From Bordetella parapertussis (lineage in GTDB: Bacteria; Pseudomonadota; Gammaproteobacteria; Burkholderiales; Burkholderiaceae_A): a stretch of DNA of 25,576 nt. Shown here one piece after another: positions 16,152 to 24,836 of this stretch. The notes under the pieces are model-generated. The model did not search any database. It had not been told where the DNA came from and saw only the letters and a program-made list of their open reading frames with translations. A program made the position numbers and the translations under genes. The stretch's first letter is position 1, and every line of letters begins with the position of its first letter. The stretch covers positions 1 through 25,576 of the forward strand of contig CAMDMC010000020.1 in assembly GCA_945901825.1 (NCBI GenBank), given 5' to 3'.

Positions 16152-17018
16152 ATGCCCCGCCTTTCCCTTTATCTGCGCCTTGCCCGGTTCGACCGTCCGG
16201 TTGGCGCGTTGCTTTTACTCTGGCCCACCCTCTGGGCCCTTTGGCTGTCGGCCCAAGGCAGTCCCGAGCCACTAAGGCTTCTAGTTTTTGTGGCCGGTGT
16301 CGTACTTATGCGTGCGGCAGGCTGCGTGGTCAATGACATGGCCGATCGTCGGTTTGATGGCCAGGTGAAGCGCACCGCCCAAAGGGTGTTGACGACGGGG
16401 GAGCTCTCGGTTCGTCAGGCCGCGGGTTTTGCTGTCCTTCTTTTTGGCCTCTCAGCGGGCCTTTTATTTTTTCTCAACGCCCTTGCCATCGCCCTTGCCG
16501 TCGTGGCTGCTCTGCTTGCTGCCTGCTACCCCTTGTTCAAGCGGTTTTTCCCCTTCCCTCAGCTTGTGCTTGGCCTGGCCTTTGGCTTTGGTATTCCCAT
16601 GGCCTATGCCGATACCCTTGGCCACATTCCCTGGACAGCCTGGCTTTTGTTTGCGGGCAATTTGCTCTGGGTGGTGGCCTACGATACGGCCTATGCCATG
16701 GTGGATCGGGACGACGACCTTCGACTCGGTCTGCACAGCAGCGCCATTGCCTTTGGTCGTTTCGATACCTTGGCGGTGGCCTGCTCTCAGGCGCTTTTCC
16801 TTGGCTGTCTTGGGCTTGTTTTCTATGCCAACGGCCTTGGGGTAATTGCCTGGCTGGGCTGGTTTGTGGCCTGTGCCTATTCGCTGGTCTTGGTTCGGTC
16901 TTTAGGCCAGCGCGACCGCGACAGCTGCTTTGCCGTCTTTGCAAAGAGCCATCGGGTAGGCCTTATTCTCTGGCTTGGTTTGCTATTGCACTACGAGAGC
17001 TCACGGGCCCTTTTCTGA
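16152..17018 (+). CDS. ubiA: 4-hydroxybenzoate polyprenyltransferase
   Basis: A 288-residue integral membrane prenyltransferase that attaches the polyprenyl tail to 4-hydroxybenzoate in ubiquinone synthesis. The first Asp-rich motif NDMADRRFD is at 61-69 and the second, in YDTAYAMVDRDDD, is intact. The start region RFDRPVGALLLLWPTLWALW matches the family, and eight to nine hydrophobic helices follow. I prefer ATG 16152 over TTG 16146; neither has a clear ribosome site. The 9-nt repeat array lies immediately upstream. The 3' end overlaps convergent proC by 28 nt. Confidence 0.96.
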   Translation: MPRLSLYLRLARFDRPVGALLLLWPTLWALWLSAQGSPEPLRLLVFVAGVVLMRAAGCVVNDMADRRFDGQVKRTAQRVLTTGELSVRQAAGFAVLLFGLSAGLLFFLNALAIALAVVAALLAACYPLFKRFFPFPQLVLGLAFGFGIPMAYADTLGHIPWTAWLLFAGNLLWVVAYDTAYAMVDRDDDLRLGLHSSAIAFGRFDTLAVACSQALFLGCLGLVFYANGLGVIAWLGWFVACAYSLVLVRSLGQRDRDSCFAVFAKSHRVGLILWLGLLLHYESSRALF

Positions 17019-17875
17019 GCCGCGTCGATGGCGCAGGCAAGGGTCTGTTCAAGCCCCGCTGCGCCTAGAATTTCCATAGCGGCGGCCGTTGTACCGCCCT
17101 TCGATGTCACCTTTGCACGCAGGCTTTCGGCGGTTTCGTCGGAGCTATCAAGCAAGGCGACGGACCCTTTAACTGTCTCCCAGGCAAGCATTCTTGCCGT
17201 GTCAGGCGAGAGCCCTGTGGCCTGGGCTGCCTTGATGAAGCATTCAACAAAGTAAAAGACATAGGCAGGACCCGAGCCTGAGATGGCCGTCACGGTATTG
17301 ATCGCGTCCTCTGTGTCGAGCCAGACCGTGGGGCCAAGGCCGCGCATCAGGTCGTTGGACTGCTCGCGATGGAAGGTCTGAAGCCCAGTCGGCGCATAAA
17401 GCCCGGTGATGCCCTGGCCCACCATGGCCGGTGTGTTGGGCATGCAGCGAACAATGGCCTCAAGCCCCGACCAGTCCTGCAGCTTTTGAACCGAAAGGCC
17501 TGCGGCGATGCTTAAAAGGGCAGGGCTTGAAGCGGCGTTACCCATGCCCATGCCCTTGGTGTTAGCCAGGCCAGAGCTCCCGCTCTGGGTCGTTTGGTTC
17601 AGGATGGGCAGCAGGGCCTCCTGAGCCTGTTGAGGCTTAACAGCCAGCACGAGCCAGTTGAACTCTGTAAGGGGTGTTTTTCGCAGTAAGTCCTCAAGGC
17701 GGGTAAACAAGGCGTTCGCCGCGAGTCCACCTGTCTGGGTCAGTGTTTTGTGCAGGCCCTCCGCAGGCTCGACCAGTTGAATGGCTACGTCAAGGCCTGA
17801 GCGCTTAAGGCCTGCAAGAATGGCCTGGGCCATGTTGCCGCCCCCGAGCATGAGAATGTTTAAGGCTTGGGTCAT
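16991..17875 (-). CDS. proC: Pyrroline-5-carboxylate reductase
   Basis: A 294-residue NAD(P)H-dependent enzyme making proline from 1-pyrroline-5-carboxylate. The N-terminal Rossmann motif LGGGNMAQAIL, the MPNTPAMVGQG motif, and the C-terminal signature with ISGSGPAYVFYFVE and VTSKGGTTAAA are intact. It is about 20-25 residues longer than usual because of a Gly/Ser/Met-rich insert (SGSSGLANTKGMGMG) just before SIAAG, around residues 95-118. The start ATG 17875 has AGGGAG 8 nt upstream. It follows murJ on the same strand by 64 bases, and its end converges on ubiA. Confidence 0.96.
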   Translation of the reverse strand: MTQALNILMLGGGNMAQAILAGLKRSGLDVAIQLVEPAEGLHKTLTQTGGLAANALFTRLEDLLRKTPLTEFNWLVLAVKPQQAQEALLPILNQTTQSGSSGLANTKGMGMGNAASSPALLSIAAGLSVQKLQDWSGLEAIVRCMPNTPAMVGQGITGLYAPTGLQTFHREQSNDLMRGLGPTVWLDTEDAINTVTAISGSGPAYVFYFVECFIKAAQATGLSPDTARMLAWETVKGSVALLDSSDETAESLRAKVTSKGGTTAAAMEILGAAGLEQTLACAIDAAQKRARELS

Positions 17876-17939
17876 GTGAAGAACTCCCTTGTGTCTTGTG
17901 TCGTCGTGTACTGCGAACTGCGCTCTTTACTAACCCGAG

Positions 17940-19517
17940 TTAATCAACAGAAGGTGGCCTTAGCATGCTGCGAAGGGGCATGCCCAAAAGCCGAAGGACT
18001 GCAAAGTAGCCCAGCGCCGCAAGGGCAATGAGGCCAAAAAGCATCCCCAAGCGCAAGAAAGGCCGGGCCTGCTCAGCCCCCCAGTTAATGGGCTGGGTAA
18101 GCCAGACCAATACCGCTGCCATGACAATAGCGGCAAGGGCGCACTTTAATAAAAGCTTGCCCCAGCCGGGCTCGGGCTGGTAGGTTCCTCGTTGCCGAAG
18201 TCGAACAAGTAAAAGGCCAGCGTTAAAACAGGCCGCAAGGCTTGTGGCAACGGCAAGCCCTGCATGACCCATGAGGGGAACAAGCCCAAGGTTGAGCAGC
18301 TGGGTGAGCACAAGCGTTGCAAGTGCAATCTTCACAGGGGTTTTGATGTCTTGCTGGGCATAAAAGCCCGGTGCCAGAACCTTCACGGCAATAAGGCCCA
18401 GTAGGCCAATGGCATAGCCCTGCATGGCATAGGCAGTCATCGAGAGATCTTCTAAATCGAAAGCCCCGTAGTGGAAAAGCCCTGCAGTAAGACCCGGGGC
18501 TAAGAGGGCAAGACCAACGGCAGCGGGCAGGGCCAGAAGAACAACCAGTCGCAGGCCCCAGTCAATAAGCTTCGAGACTTTTGCGGGGTCGTTGAGGTTG
18601 TGGGCCTTGGTGAGGCTGGGAAGCAGCACGGTACCCAGTGCAACCCCAAGCAGGGCCGTCGGAAACTCCATCAGCCGATCGGCAAAACTAAGCCACGAGA
18701 CACTGCCTTCGGCAAGCCGAGAGGCAATGTGGGTGTTGATGACCAGGCTGACCTGGGCGACCGAGACGGCAAGGCTTGCCGGCAGCATGAGGGTAAGAAT
18801 GCGTCGCACCCGCTCATCTCGCCATGTGTCTGCCAGACTTTTAAAAGGCCGCCTGAGCATGCCGGGCAGCTCGGCAAGCAACCCTCGCCTGGTCAAAGCC
18901 CAGGCTTGCAGTGCAACCTGTGCAAGCCCACCAAGAACCACGGCAATGGCCAGCGCCCAGATGGGTTCCCGCAGGTAGGGGGTGAGAAGAAGGGCGCAGC
19001 CAATAAACGAGAGGTTAAGCAGCACTGGCGTGAAGGCTGGAATTTTGAACTCAGACCAGGTGTTTAAAACGCCTGAGGCCAGGGCGACCATGGAGATGAG
19101 CAGAATGTAAGGAAACATAAACTGGGTCAGTTCAACGGTGAGCTCGAACCGGGCCTTGTCGCCCGAGAACCCCCCTGTCATCAGCCAGACCAGCACGGGT
19201 GCCGCAAGAATGGCAAGCAGGCTGATGGCCGCAAGAATGATAAAAAGGCCAAGACCCACGCGCGTGGCCAGCAGCCTTGCCGGGTCGTCTCCGTCCTGCG
19301 TCTTCACCTGCCCAAGCACAGGCACAAAGGCCTGGCTAAAGGCGCCTTCGGCAAATAGCCGGCGCAGCAGGTTGGGCAGGCGAAAGGCCACAAAAAAGGC
19401 ATCGGTCTGAGCGCCTGCCCCAAAAAGGCTGGCGGTCAGAACCTCCCGAACCAGGCCTGTGATTCGGGAGAGGAAGGTGAGCCCGCTGACTGTGGCGGCC
19501 GTCTTGAGAAGATTCAT
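17940..19517 (-). CDS. murJ: Lipid II flippase MurJ
   Basis: A 525-residue inner-membrane protein with about 14 hydrophobic helices that flips lipid II for peptidoglycan synthesis (MOP exporter superfamily). Cavity residues known to matter in E. coli MurJ appear at the same positions: Arg18, Arg24, Asp39 and Arg52 (LSRITGLVRE, TDAF, LLRRLFAEGAFSQAF). Length is close to the usual 510-525. It is divergent from rpsT, the common arrangement in beta- and gammaproteobacteria. No Shine-Dalgarno is visible ahead of ATG 19517, and the leader may be very short. Confidence 0.98.
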   Translation of the reverse strand: MNLLKTAATVSGLTFLSRITGLVREVLTASLFGAGAQTDAFFVAFRLPNLLRRLFAEGAFSQAFVPVLGQVKTQDGDDPARLLATRVGLGLFIILAAISLLAILAAPVLVWLMTGGFSGDKARFELTVELTQFMFPYILLISMVALASGVLNTWSEFKIPAFTPVLLNLSFIGCALLLTPYLREPIWALAIAVVLGGLAQVALQAWALTRRGLLAELPGMLRRPFKSLADTWRDERVRRILTLMLPASLAVSVAQVSLVINTHIASRLAEGSVSWLSFADRLMEFPTALLGVALGTVLLPSLTKAHNLNDPAKVSKLIDWGLRLVVLLALPAAVGLALLAPGLTAGLFHYGAFDLEDLSMTAYAMQGYAIGLLGLIAVKVLAPGFYAQQDIKTPVKIALATLVLTQLLNLGLVPLMGHAGLAVATSLAACFNAGLLLVRLRQRGTYQPEPGWGKLLLKCALAAIVMAAVLVWLTQPINWGAEQARPFLRLGMLFGLIALAALGYFAVLRLLGMPLRSMLRPPSVD

Positions 19518-19532
19518 AAGAACGGCTATAGT
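19504..19532 (+). promoter_or_regulatory. Sigma-70 promoter of rpsT with symmetric -10
   Basis: TTGAGA (19504-19509) and TATAGT (19527-19532) each match consensus at 5 of 6 positions and are spaced by 17 nt, about 40 nt before the rpsT start. The -35 lies inside the first codons of murJ. The -10 is within ACTATAGT, which is self-complementary, so the same bases could serve as a -10 for murJ on the other strand. Confidence 0.75.
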
Positions 19533-19573
19533 TTAGGGCTTTTCTCACACTTCAAAACCTGCACAGGATTTCT

Positions 19574-19843
19574 ATGGCGAACTCAGCCTCAGCGCGTAAA
19601 AGCGCACGTCAGGCCGCACAACGGCGGCTTGTTAACACCGGACTTCGTTCGGCCTATCGCACGGCGGTTAAGTCGGTGCGTAAGGCTTTGGCCGAAGGCA
19701 ACGTTGAAACCGCGAAGACAGCCTTTCGCGCAGCCAGCAGCGTAATTGACCGCATTGCCGATAAAAAAATTGTTCACAAGAACAAGGCTGCCCGTCATAA
19801 AAGCCGTCTGTCTGCCGCAGTCAAAACAATCGCTGCCGCATAA
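19574..19843 (+). CDS. rpsT: 30S ribosomal protein S20
   Basis: An 89-residue, very basic primary-binding 30S protein that contacts 16S rRNA. The start [13 protein letters not shown] and the helical Lys/Arg/Ala pattern, including [16 protein letters not shown], are characteristic. ATG 19574 is preceded by AGGA at 19565-19568 (5-nt spacing), and a good promoter lies at 19504-19532. It is monocistronic and divergent from murJ. No clear intrinsic terminator follows; the downstream gap holds a heptad repeat. Confidence 0.98.
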   Translation: MANSASARKSARQAAQRRLVNTGLRSAYRTAVKSVRKALAEGNVETAKTAFRAASSVIDRIADKKIVHKNKAARHKSRLSAAVKTIAAA

Positions 19844-19905
19844 ATAGCGCTTCACCACGCGGGGCCCTAGCGCCTCTTTAGGTTACTGGTGTGGGTGCCT
19901 AGAGC

Positions 19906-19926
19906 GTGTAGGGGGTAGGGTGTAGG
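19906..19926. repeat. Heptanucleotide repeat downstream of rpsT and yggS
   Basis: Three contiguous 7-mers, GTGTAGG, GGGTAGG and GTGTAGG, lie in the gap between the convergent ends of rpsT and yggS. A single GGTTACTGG nearby (19881-19889) matches the unit of the array on the other side of yggS. Confidence 0.75.
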
Positions 19927-19954
19927 GTTTGAAGTTCGGGTAGTACGGCAAGAT

Positions 19955-20740
19955 TCAGCCCGCCTCTTTTGGGCCACGGGTTCCAAACAGGGCAGACCCA
20001 ACCCTTAGCCAGGTAAAGCCCTGGCTTGGTTCGGACTCTGCAACGGCTGCCTCAAGGTCGGCCGACATTCCCATCGACAAGACATCAAGCTCGCGCTGGC
20101 CATCGGACGCAAGCGCCCGATTTATGGTCTGCTTTAACTCACGAAGCTTGGCAAACCAGTGGCGTTGCTCGGCGAAATCGTCACTTGCCTTTGGAATCGC
20201 CATAAGGCCACGCAGCGCAAGGCGTTCAGCCTTGGGGTCAAGCCTGGCAATGGCCAGGGCAAGCGCAACAGCCTCCTCACCTGGTAGAACGCCTGACTTG
20301 CTCGCCTCTTCACTGATATTGACCTGAAGGCAGGCCTGAAGCGGTGCAAGCTGCGTAGGCCTCTGGTCGATTAGCCGCTGGGCAATTTTTAACCGATCGA
20401 TGCTGTGAATCCAGTCCATGGTCTCGGCAATCTCGCGGGTCTTGTTGCTTTGAAGCGGACCAATGAAATGCCAGCGCACAGCCTGCTTAGGTGTACCGCC
20501 CTGCTGAGCCAACAAGGCCGCGACGGCCTCGCGCTTTTCAACGGCCTCCTGCACGTAGTTTTCTCCGAAGTCCCACTGACCTTCGGCAATGGCCTGAAGC
20601 ACAGCCTGCGGGCCGAAGGTCTTGCTTACGGCAAGCAGACGCGCACGCTCTTCTTCTAGGCCTGCACTCTGGCAGGCCTTTTGAATACGCGCCCGGACCT
20701 CTTGAAAAGGCACCCCAAGACCTGTGTTTAAGTTGGCCAT
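19955..20740 (-). CDS. yggS: PLP homeostasis protein (YggS/PROSC family)
   Basis: A 261-residue alanine-racemase-N-like PLP-binding barrel protein. The PLP lysine sits in LLAVSKTF (Lys40 from ATG), followed by FGENYVQEA and WHFIGPLQSNKTREIA, both hallmarks. The C-terminal LSMGMSADLEAAV and LRVGSALFGTR bind the PLP phosphate. The protein has no known catalysis and buffers PLP. ATG 20740 is chosen; a GTG two codons upstream (20746) is possible, and neither has a clear ribosome site. In many genomes yggS neighbours proC; here both are minus-strand genes about 2 kb apart, separated by murJ and rpsT. Heptad repeats flank both ends. Confidence 0.95.
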   Translation of the reverse strand: MANLNTGLGVPFQEVRARIQKACQSAGLEEERARLLAVSKTFGPQAVLQAIAEGQWDFGENYVQEAVEKREAVAALLAQQGGTPKQAVRWHFIGPLQSNKTREIAETMDWIHSIDRLKIAQRLIDQRPTQLAPLQACLQVNISEEASKSGVLPGEEAVALALAIARLDPKAERLALRGLMAIPKASDDFAEQRHWFAKLRELKQTINRALASDGQRELDVLSMGMSADLEAAVAESEPSQGFTWLRVGSALFGTRGPKEAG

Positions 20741-20754
20741 GGTCACTGATTAAT

Positions 20755-20817
20755 GGTAATTGGTTATTGGTTATTGGTTATTCGGCAGGGGTTACTGGTT
20801 ACTGGTTACTCGGTGCT
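20755..20817. repeat. Nine in-phase heptanucleotides upstream of yggS
   Basis: From 20755 the 7-mers read GGTAATT, GGTTATT three times, CGGCAGG, GGTTACT three times, CGGTGCT, all in one unbroken 7-nt phase. The array fills the gap between the RNA methyltransferase gene and yggS and supplies the last codons and the TAA stop of the former. Translated products of this DNA (VIGYWLL series) are not credible proteins. Confidence 0.9.
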
Positions 20818-22083
20818 GGGCGTTGACGGCTCCATCGCAGGCTTGGTGCGCACCGAGCCCGCCACCATGTCGAACCGCATCCACCGGCATTCAAGGTCCC
20901 CGTTATAGACAGGAATACGTCGTGAAGCCTTTAGGCGAAGCAGGCTATCGAGCTTGGGGTTGTCGGTAAGAAGCCAGGCTGTCCAGCCCGTGCAGGCCGA
21001 CTTCATCCAGGCGCTCAGTTCACGCCAGTCCGACTGCACCGAGAGTCGCTCGCCGTAAGGAGGGTTGGTAAGCAAGAGGCCACCGTCTGTGGCGGGTGTG
21101 CAGTCGAGGGCGTCGCGGCAGGACCACTGAATACGCGTGGAGACCGTGCTTGGCAGTGCCCGATGGGCGTTGGCGATGCTGGTCTTGATCATGCCGGCAT
21201 CAATGTCGGAGCCCTGAACCGACTCCACAAGGTCGGCCACAAGGGTTCGGCCGCGGGCGCCTTCAAGCATCTGCCAGCGCGATTGAATTTCTTTGCGCAG
21301 GGCCGCCCAGGGCACCTTCTGAAAGGCGCCGGAGCGGTTGAACTTCTCGCAGGCAAAGCCACGGGCTGCCGAGGGATGCCAGCCTGGGGCAAGCCCAAGC
21401 TGAGCCTGAAGCGCTTCGATGACGATGGTGCCGCTTCCGCAAAAGGGATCCAGGAGACGCAAGGCCTTTGAAGCCTCTTGGGAGGCCCCGAGGTCTTGGG
21501 CCTTGAAGGCAAACTGAATAAGCGCGGCAGCCAGGTTTTCACGCAAGGGTGCCTCGCCCTTTGAGAGCCGCCAACCGCGCTTAAAGAGAGGCTCGCCGCT
21601 GGTGTCAAGCGACAGGGTGGCCTTGTCACCGTCCACAAAAAGCCAGATGCGTTGATCGGGCGTCTGGGTGTTGACCGAAGGTCGCTCGCCGGTTTCCTGG
21701 CGAAACCGGTCGCAGATTCCATCCTTGGTCTTTAAGGCCGCAAGCGAGAGTGGCAGCTTAAACAGGGGCTTGCGGCCCTGGTTTGCATCCACGCGAATCG
21801 TCTGGCTGACATCAAAAAAAGAGTCCCAGGCAATGCGGCTTGCCGCCTCAAGAATGTCGTCGGGCGAGTTTAGTCGAAACTGATCAAGGCTAAGAAGAAG
21901 GCGCGTGGGAATACGGCACCAGAGGTTGGCCCGTGCAATGGCCATGGCATCAGCCCGACACCAGACGCCGCCACGGCCGCTGGAGACCTCCGTGATGCCT
22001 GGCTGAGCGCGAAGTTCGTCTTCGAGCGCCGGCTCAAGGCCTGCCGGACAGACGGCAAAGACCGCGTGGACGGGCGCGGCCAC
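20806..22083 (-). CDS. THUMP-domain SAM-dependent RNA methyltransferase (RlmL N-half/YpsC type)
   Basis: A 425-residue class I methyltransferase. The N-terminal part (FAVCPAGLEPALEDEL) is the ferredoxin-like plus THUMP RNA-binding region to about residue 165. The SAM-binding LLDPFCGSGT begins near Asp212. The catalytic N-PP-Y motif NPPYGERL starts at Asn340, the mark of N2-guanine methylation. This corresponds to the N-terminal m2G2445-forming half of E. coli RlmL, without the RlmK half, as is common in betaproteobacteria. The last codons lie in a heptad repeat, so the C-terminus (PSTPSTE) may be recently altered. It abuts the upstream membrane-protein gene, sharing base 22083. Confidence 0.92.
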   Translation of the reverse strand: MAAPVHAVFAVCPAGLEPALEDELRAQPGITEVSSGRGGVWCRADAMAIARANLWCRIPTRLLLSLDQFRLNSPDDILEAASRIAWDSFFDVSQTIRVDANQGRKPLFKLPLSLAALKTKDGICDRFRQETGERPSVNTQTPDQRIWLFVDGDKATLSLDTSGEPLFKRGWRLSKGEAPLRENLAAALIQFAFKAQDLGASQEASKALRLLDPFCGSGTIVIEALQAQLGLAPGWHPSAARGFACEKFNRSGAFQKVPWAALRKEIQSRWQMLEGARGRTLVADLVESVQGSDIDAGMIKTSIANAHRALPSTVSTRIQWSCRDALDCTPATDGGLLLTNPPYGERLSVQSDWRELSAWMKSACTGWTAWLLTDNPKLDSLLRLKASRRIPVYNGDLECRWMRFDMVAGSVRTKPAMEPSTPSTE

Positions 22084-22607
22084 TAAAAGGGCTTAACCAC
22101 CACCAGAATGACGGCGGCAAAAAGTAGAAGGACAGGGAGCTCGTTGAACCATCGGTACCAGACATGGCCATGGGTGTTCACCTCGGCCTGAAAGCGCTTA
22201 AGCTGACGGCCAAGCACATGGTGATAGCCCAGCAGCAGAAGAACGATAAGAAGCTTGGCATGCATCCAGCCGTTGCCTTGTGCAGGCATGCCAATACCAA
22301 AGCCCAGCCACAACCAAAGCCCGAAGACCATGGCAAGCACCATCAGCGGGGTCATGAACCGGTAAAGCTTATGGCTCATCAGTAAAAGCCTGCTGCGTTC
22401 GGGCTCGCCCTGCTTGCCTTCAGTCACCATGGCAAGGTTGACATAGATGCGAGGCAGGTAGAAAAGGCCCGCAAACCAGCTGGTGACAAAAATAATATGC
22501 AGGGCCTTCATCCAGAGCACTCCGGTGTCGGCAAAGGCATAAAGCAGGTAGCCTGTAAGGGTTCCAAGCACACCTAGAATAAGACTAGCCACGAATCTGG
22601 CCCTCAC
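22083..22607 (-). CDS. hemJ: HemJ/CopD-family membrane protein
   Basis: A 174-residue protein with about five hydrophobic segments. The core [26 protein letters not shown] matches HemJ (UPF0093), the protoporphyrinogen IX oxidase found in many bacteria lacking HemG/HemY, and the wider CopD family. The conserved His and Arg of that segment are present. The GTG start at 22607 overlaps the proA end by 23 nt and adds about 30 residues, including an extra hydrophobic stretch, to the usual length of about 140. A start at the internal ATG before KALHI (22511) is possible. Haem enzyme identity is inferred from the family, not proven; a CopD-like copper role is the alternative. Confidence 0.82.
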   Translation of the reverse strand: MRARFVASLILGVLGTLTGYLLYAFADTGVLWMKALHIIFVTSWFAGLFYLPRIYVNLAMVTEGKQGEPERSRLLLMSHKLYRFMTPLMVLAMVFGLWLWLGFGIGMPAQGNGWMHAKLLIVLLLLGYHHVLGRQLKRFQAEVNTHGHVWYRWFNELPVLLLFAAVILVVVKPF

Positions 22608-23901
22608 CTAGCACGACCCACTTCTGGCTGGTGAGGCCTTCGAGGCCTACCGGCCCGCGGGCATGAAGCTTGTTCGTGCTAATTCCAATTTCAGCGCCCA
22701 GGCCGTACTCAAAGCCGTCTGCAAAACGGGTTGAGGCATTCACCATGACCGAGGAGGAATCAACCTCGCGCAAAAACCGCATGGCCTTGCCATGGTTCAT
22801 GGTGAGAATAGCCTCGGTGTGGGCAGAGCCGTACTGGGCAATATGGGCCATGGCCATGTCCATGTCTTTCACAACGCGAATACTTAAAATGGGCGCAAGG
22901 TATTCGGTGGACCAGTCTTCGTCGGTTGCGTCCACCAGGGGCTGGTGGCTTGGCGCTTGAAAGCCGCTGCCTTCAAGCAGCTTGCGTGTCGCGGGGCAGA
23001 CGCGAAGCTCAACACCCTTCTGGGCATAAATACTGCAGATGCGCGGCAGAAAGGCGGGTGCAATCGTCTGATGCACCAGCAGCGTCTCCATGGTGTTGCA
23101 GGGGGAATAGCGCTGGGTCTTGGCGTTGTCACATACACGAACGGCCATCTCAAGGTCGGCCTCGTCGTCCACATAGCTGTGGCAGATGCCGTCCAGGTGT
23201 TTAATAACAGGCACCGTCGCCTCATTGGCAATGCGCGAGGTTAGCGACTTACCGCCTCGCGGAACAATGACATCGATGTACTGGGGCATTTGAATCATGG
23301 CGCCTACTGCAGCCCGGTCGGTTGTGGGCACAACCTGCACGGCATCACGACTTAGGCCGCAGTCTTCAAGTGCGTCTCCAATAAGCAGCGCAAGAAACTG
23401 GTTGGAGTAGATGGCCTCTGAGCCCCCTCGCAGCAGGCAGGCATTGCCCGACTTCAGGCACAAGGCGGCCGCGTCAATAGTGACGTTGGGGCGTGACTCG
23501 TAGATGATGCCAATGACACCCAAGGGCACGCGCATGTGGCCCACCTGAATACCGGAGGGCTGGCGGCGCAGCATGCTGATTTCGCCCACAGGGTCGTTCA
23601 GCTGAGCAACCTGGCGCAGGCCATCGGCCATGCCGGCCATAACCTTCTCGGTCAGGCGAAGCCGGTCAATGAAGGCGGCATCATGCCCAGCCTTCTCAGC
23701 CGCCTCAAGGTCTTTCTTGTTCTCAAGGGCAATGGCGGCGCTCTGTGATGCAACGGTCTCTGCAAGCCGGGTAAGGACAGCATTCTTCTCCGCAGCGCTT
23801 GCCCGCGCCATGGCCTGTGCAGCGCGACGCGCGCGCATGCCCATCTCATGAAGAAGACTCAGCGTGTCGGCGGGACTTGGCGTGGAGGAGGGTGCATTCA
23901 T
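22585..23901 (-). CDS. proA: Glutamate-5-semialdehyde dehydrogenase (gamma-glutamyl phosphate reductase)
   Basis: A 438-residue NADPH-dependent enzyme, the second step of proline synthesis from glutamate. The aldehyde-dehydrogenase-like catalytic cysteine is Cys268 in [31 protein letters not shown] and VPRGGKSL are family signatures, and the C-terminal [17 protein letters not shown] is complete. ATG 23901 overlaps the holA stop by 4 nt (ATGA), so it is translationally coupled. The product would feed spontaneous cyclisation and the ProC enzyme encoded 5 kb away on the same strand. proB is not in this window. Confidence 0.98.
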   Translation of the reverse strand: MNAPSSTPSPADTLSLLHEMGMRARRAAQAMARASAAEKNAVLTRLAETVASQSAAIALENKKDLEAAEKAGHDAAFIDRLRLTEKVMAGMADGLRQVAQLNDPVGEISMLRRQPSGIQVGHMRVPLGVIGIIYESRPNVTIDAAALCLKSGNACLLRGGSEAIYSNQFLALLIGDALEDCGLSRDAVQVVPTTDRAAVGAMIQMPQYIDVIVPRGGKSLTSRIANEATVPVIKHLDGICHSYVDDEADLEMAVRVCDNAKTQRYSPCNTMETLLVHQTIAPAFLPRICSIYAQKGVELRVCPATRKLLEGSGFQAPSHQPLVDATDEDWSTEYLAPILSIRVVKDMDMAMAHIAQYGSAHTEAILTMNHGKAMRFLREVDSSSVMVNASTRFADGFEYGLGAEIGISTNKLHARGPVGLEGLTSQKWVVLGEGQIRG

Positions 23902-24836
23902 GGGGCAAGTGTTAGAACAAGACGTTCGAGCTCCGACCAGGGGTCGCCCGGAGCAATTCCTTTGATCATTGTATCGATGCGGCTTAACCGCTGCAGGGCG
24001 GGGCCCGACTTGTTCTCCGGCAGGCGTCGGCAGGCCTGGGCGCAGGCCCAGACAATCAGCGGCAAGGGCTCGCCTTCTTCTTGGAGCCCGCGAAGTACGC
24101 GCAGTGAGCGCGCTGCTCCGACGGTGCTGATTTGCTGGGCAAACTGAAAGGCGTTGTAGCGGGCATGGTTGGAGATGGCCTGGGCGAGCTCCTCGGGGGT
24201 TAGGGCCGCATCGGGATTGGACCTTGGGCTTGCCGCCAGCTTCTCAAGCTCCTGGTGGGCTGCGGAATAATTGCCTTCGAACTGGCTCGCCATAAGCGCC
24301 AGGGCCTCGCGGTTTGCTTTAAGGCCCTTGGCCTGAAGTCGCTTTTCAATCCAACTGCTCATTAGTTCAGGCCGTGGTGTTTCCACGGTCACGACAACGC
24401 CATGATCGGCCCATTGCGCAAGCCACTGGGTTGCAGCAAGTTTTTTATCGAGCCTGGGTAAGTGCACGAGCAGCGCGGTGGCATCGGGCGGGCTTGCGAT
24501 CCACTGGGCCAGAACCTTGGCGCCTTCAAGTCCGGGTCGGCCTGTGGGCAGGCGCAGCTCAAAAAGCCTTTGGCTTGAAAAGAGCGAGCCCGACTGGGTC
24601 TGACCGAACCAGTCACGCCAGCGGAAAAACCGATCGGGCGTCTCGGAGATGCGCTCGTTGTAGCCCTGACCCTGGAGCCAGTGGCGGACCTGATTGGCTG
24701 CTTCAATTTGCAGGTAAGGGTCATCTCCCGAGACCGCCCAGAGCAAGGCGCCCTTTGCACTCGCAAGCTTGCCTGCTGCGGCCGAGATGAGGCCGGGGTA
24801 GGCCTCAGGACGAAGGGGATCGAACCGGATTTGCAA
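23898..24836 (-). CDS. holA: DNA polymerase III subunit delta
   Basis: A 312-residue clamp-loader subunit that opens the beta sliding clamp. The sequence shows the HolA pattern: an N-terminal ATPase-like fold ([19 protein letters not shown]), the middle [10 protein letters not shown] and [16 protein letters not shown], and the C-terminal collar helix region ending [16 protein letters not shown]. No Walker A motif is present, as expected for delta. It overlaps lptE upstream by 32 nt and proA downstream by 4 nt, within a leuS-lptE-holA-proA order typical of the group. Confidence 0.95.
   Translation of the reverse strand: MQIRFDPLRPEAYPGLISAAAGKLASAKGALLWAVSGDDPYLQIEAANQVRHWLQGQGYNERISETPDRFFRWRDWFGQTQSGSLFSSQRLFELRLPTGRPGLEGAKVLAQWIASPPDATALLVHLPRLDKKLAATQWLAQWADHGVVVTVETPRPELMSSWIEKRLQAKGLKANREALALMASQFEGNYSAAHQELEKLAASPRSNPDAALTPEELAQAISNHARYNAFQFAQQISTVGAARSLRVLRGLQEEGEPLPLIVWACAQACRRLPENKSGPALQRLSRIDTMIKGIAPGDPWSELERLVLTLAP

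Noticed and set aside
15946..16272. Minus-strand open frame with a Glu-Pro-x series across the 9-nt repeat
   Set aside because: It is antisense to comEA and ubiA and lacks a ribosome site. The Pro series is just the reverse reading of the repeat.
16070..16336. Open frame starting MGLTGSAGPMGS as a separate collagen-like protein
   Set aside because: Beyond the repeat it runs out of frame through ubiA with no plausible protein character and no ribosome site. The repeat itself is reported instead.
16991..17018. 28-bp tail-to-tail overlap of ubiA and proC as a regulatory antisense region
   Set aside because: Short convergent overlaps are common in dense genomes, and no terminator or conserved structure was seen to suggest more.
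19589..19858. 89-codon minus-strand frame opposite rpsT
   Set aside because: A shadow of the S20 gene; Cys-rich composition with no family pattern.
20760..20969. Open frame reading VIGYWLFGRGYWLLV across the heptad array
   Set aside because: Low-complexity translation of tandem heptads running into the antisense of the methyltransferase gene; not a credible protein.
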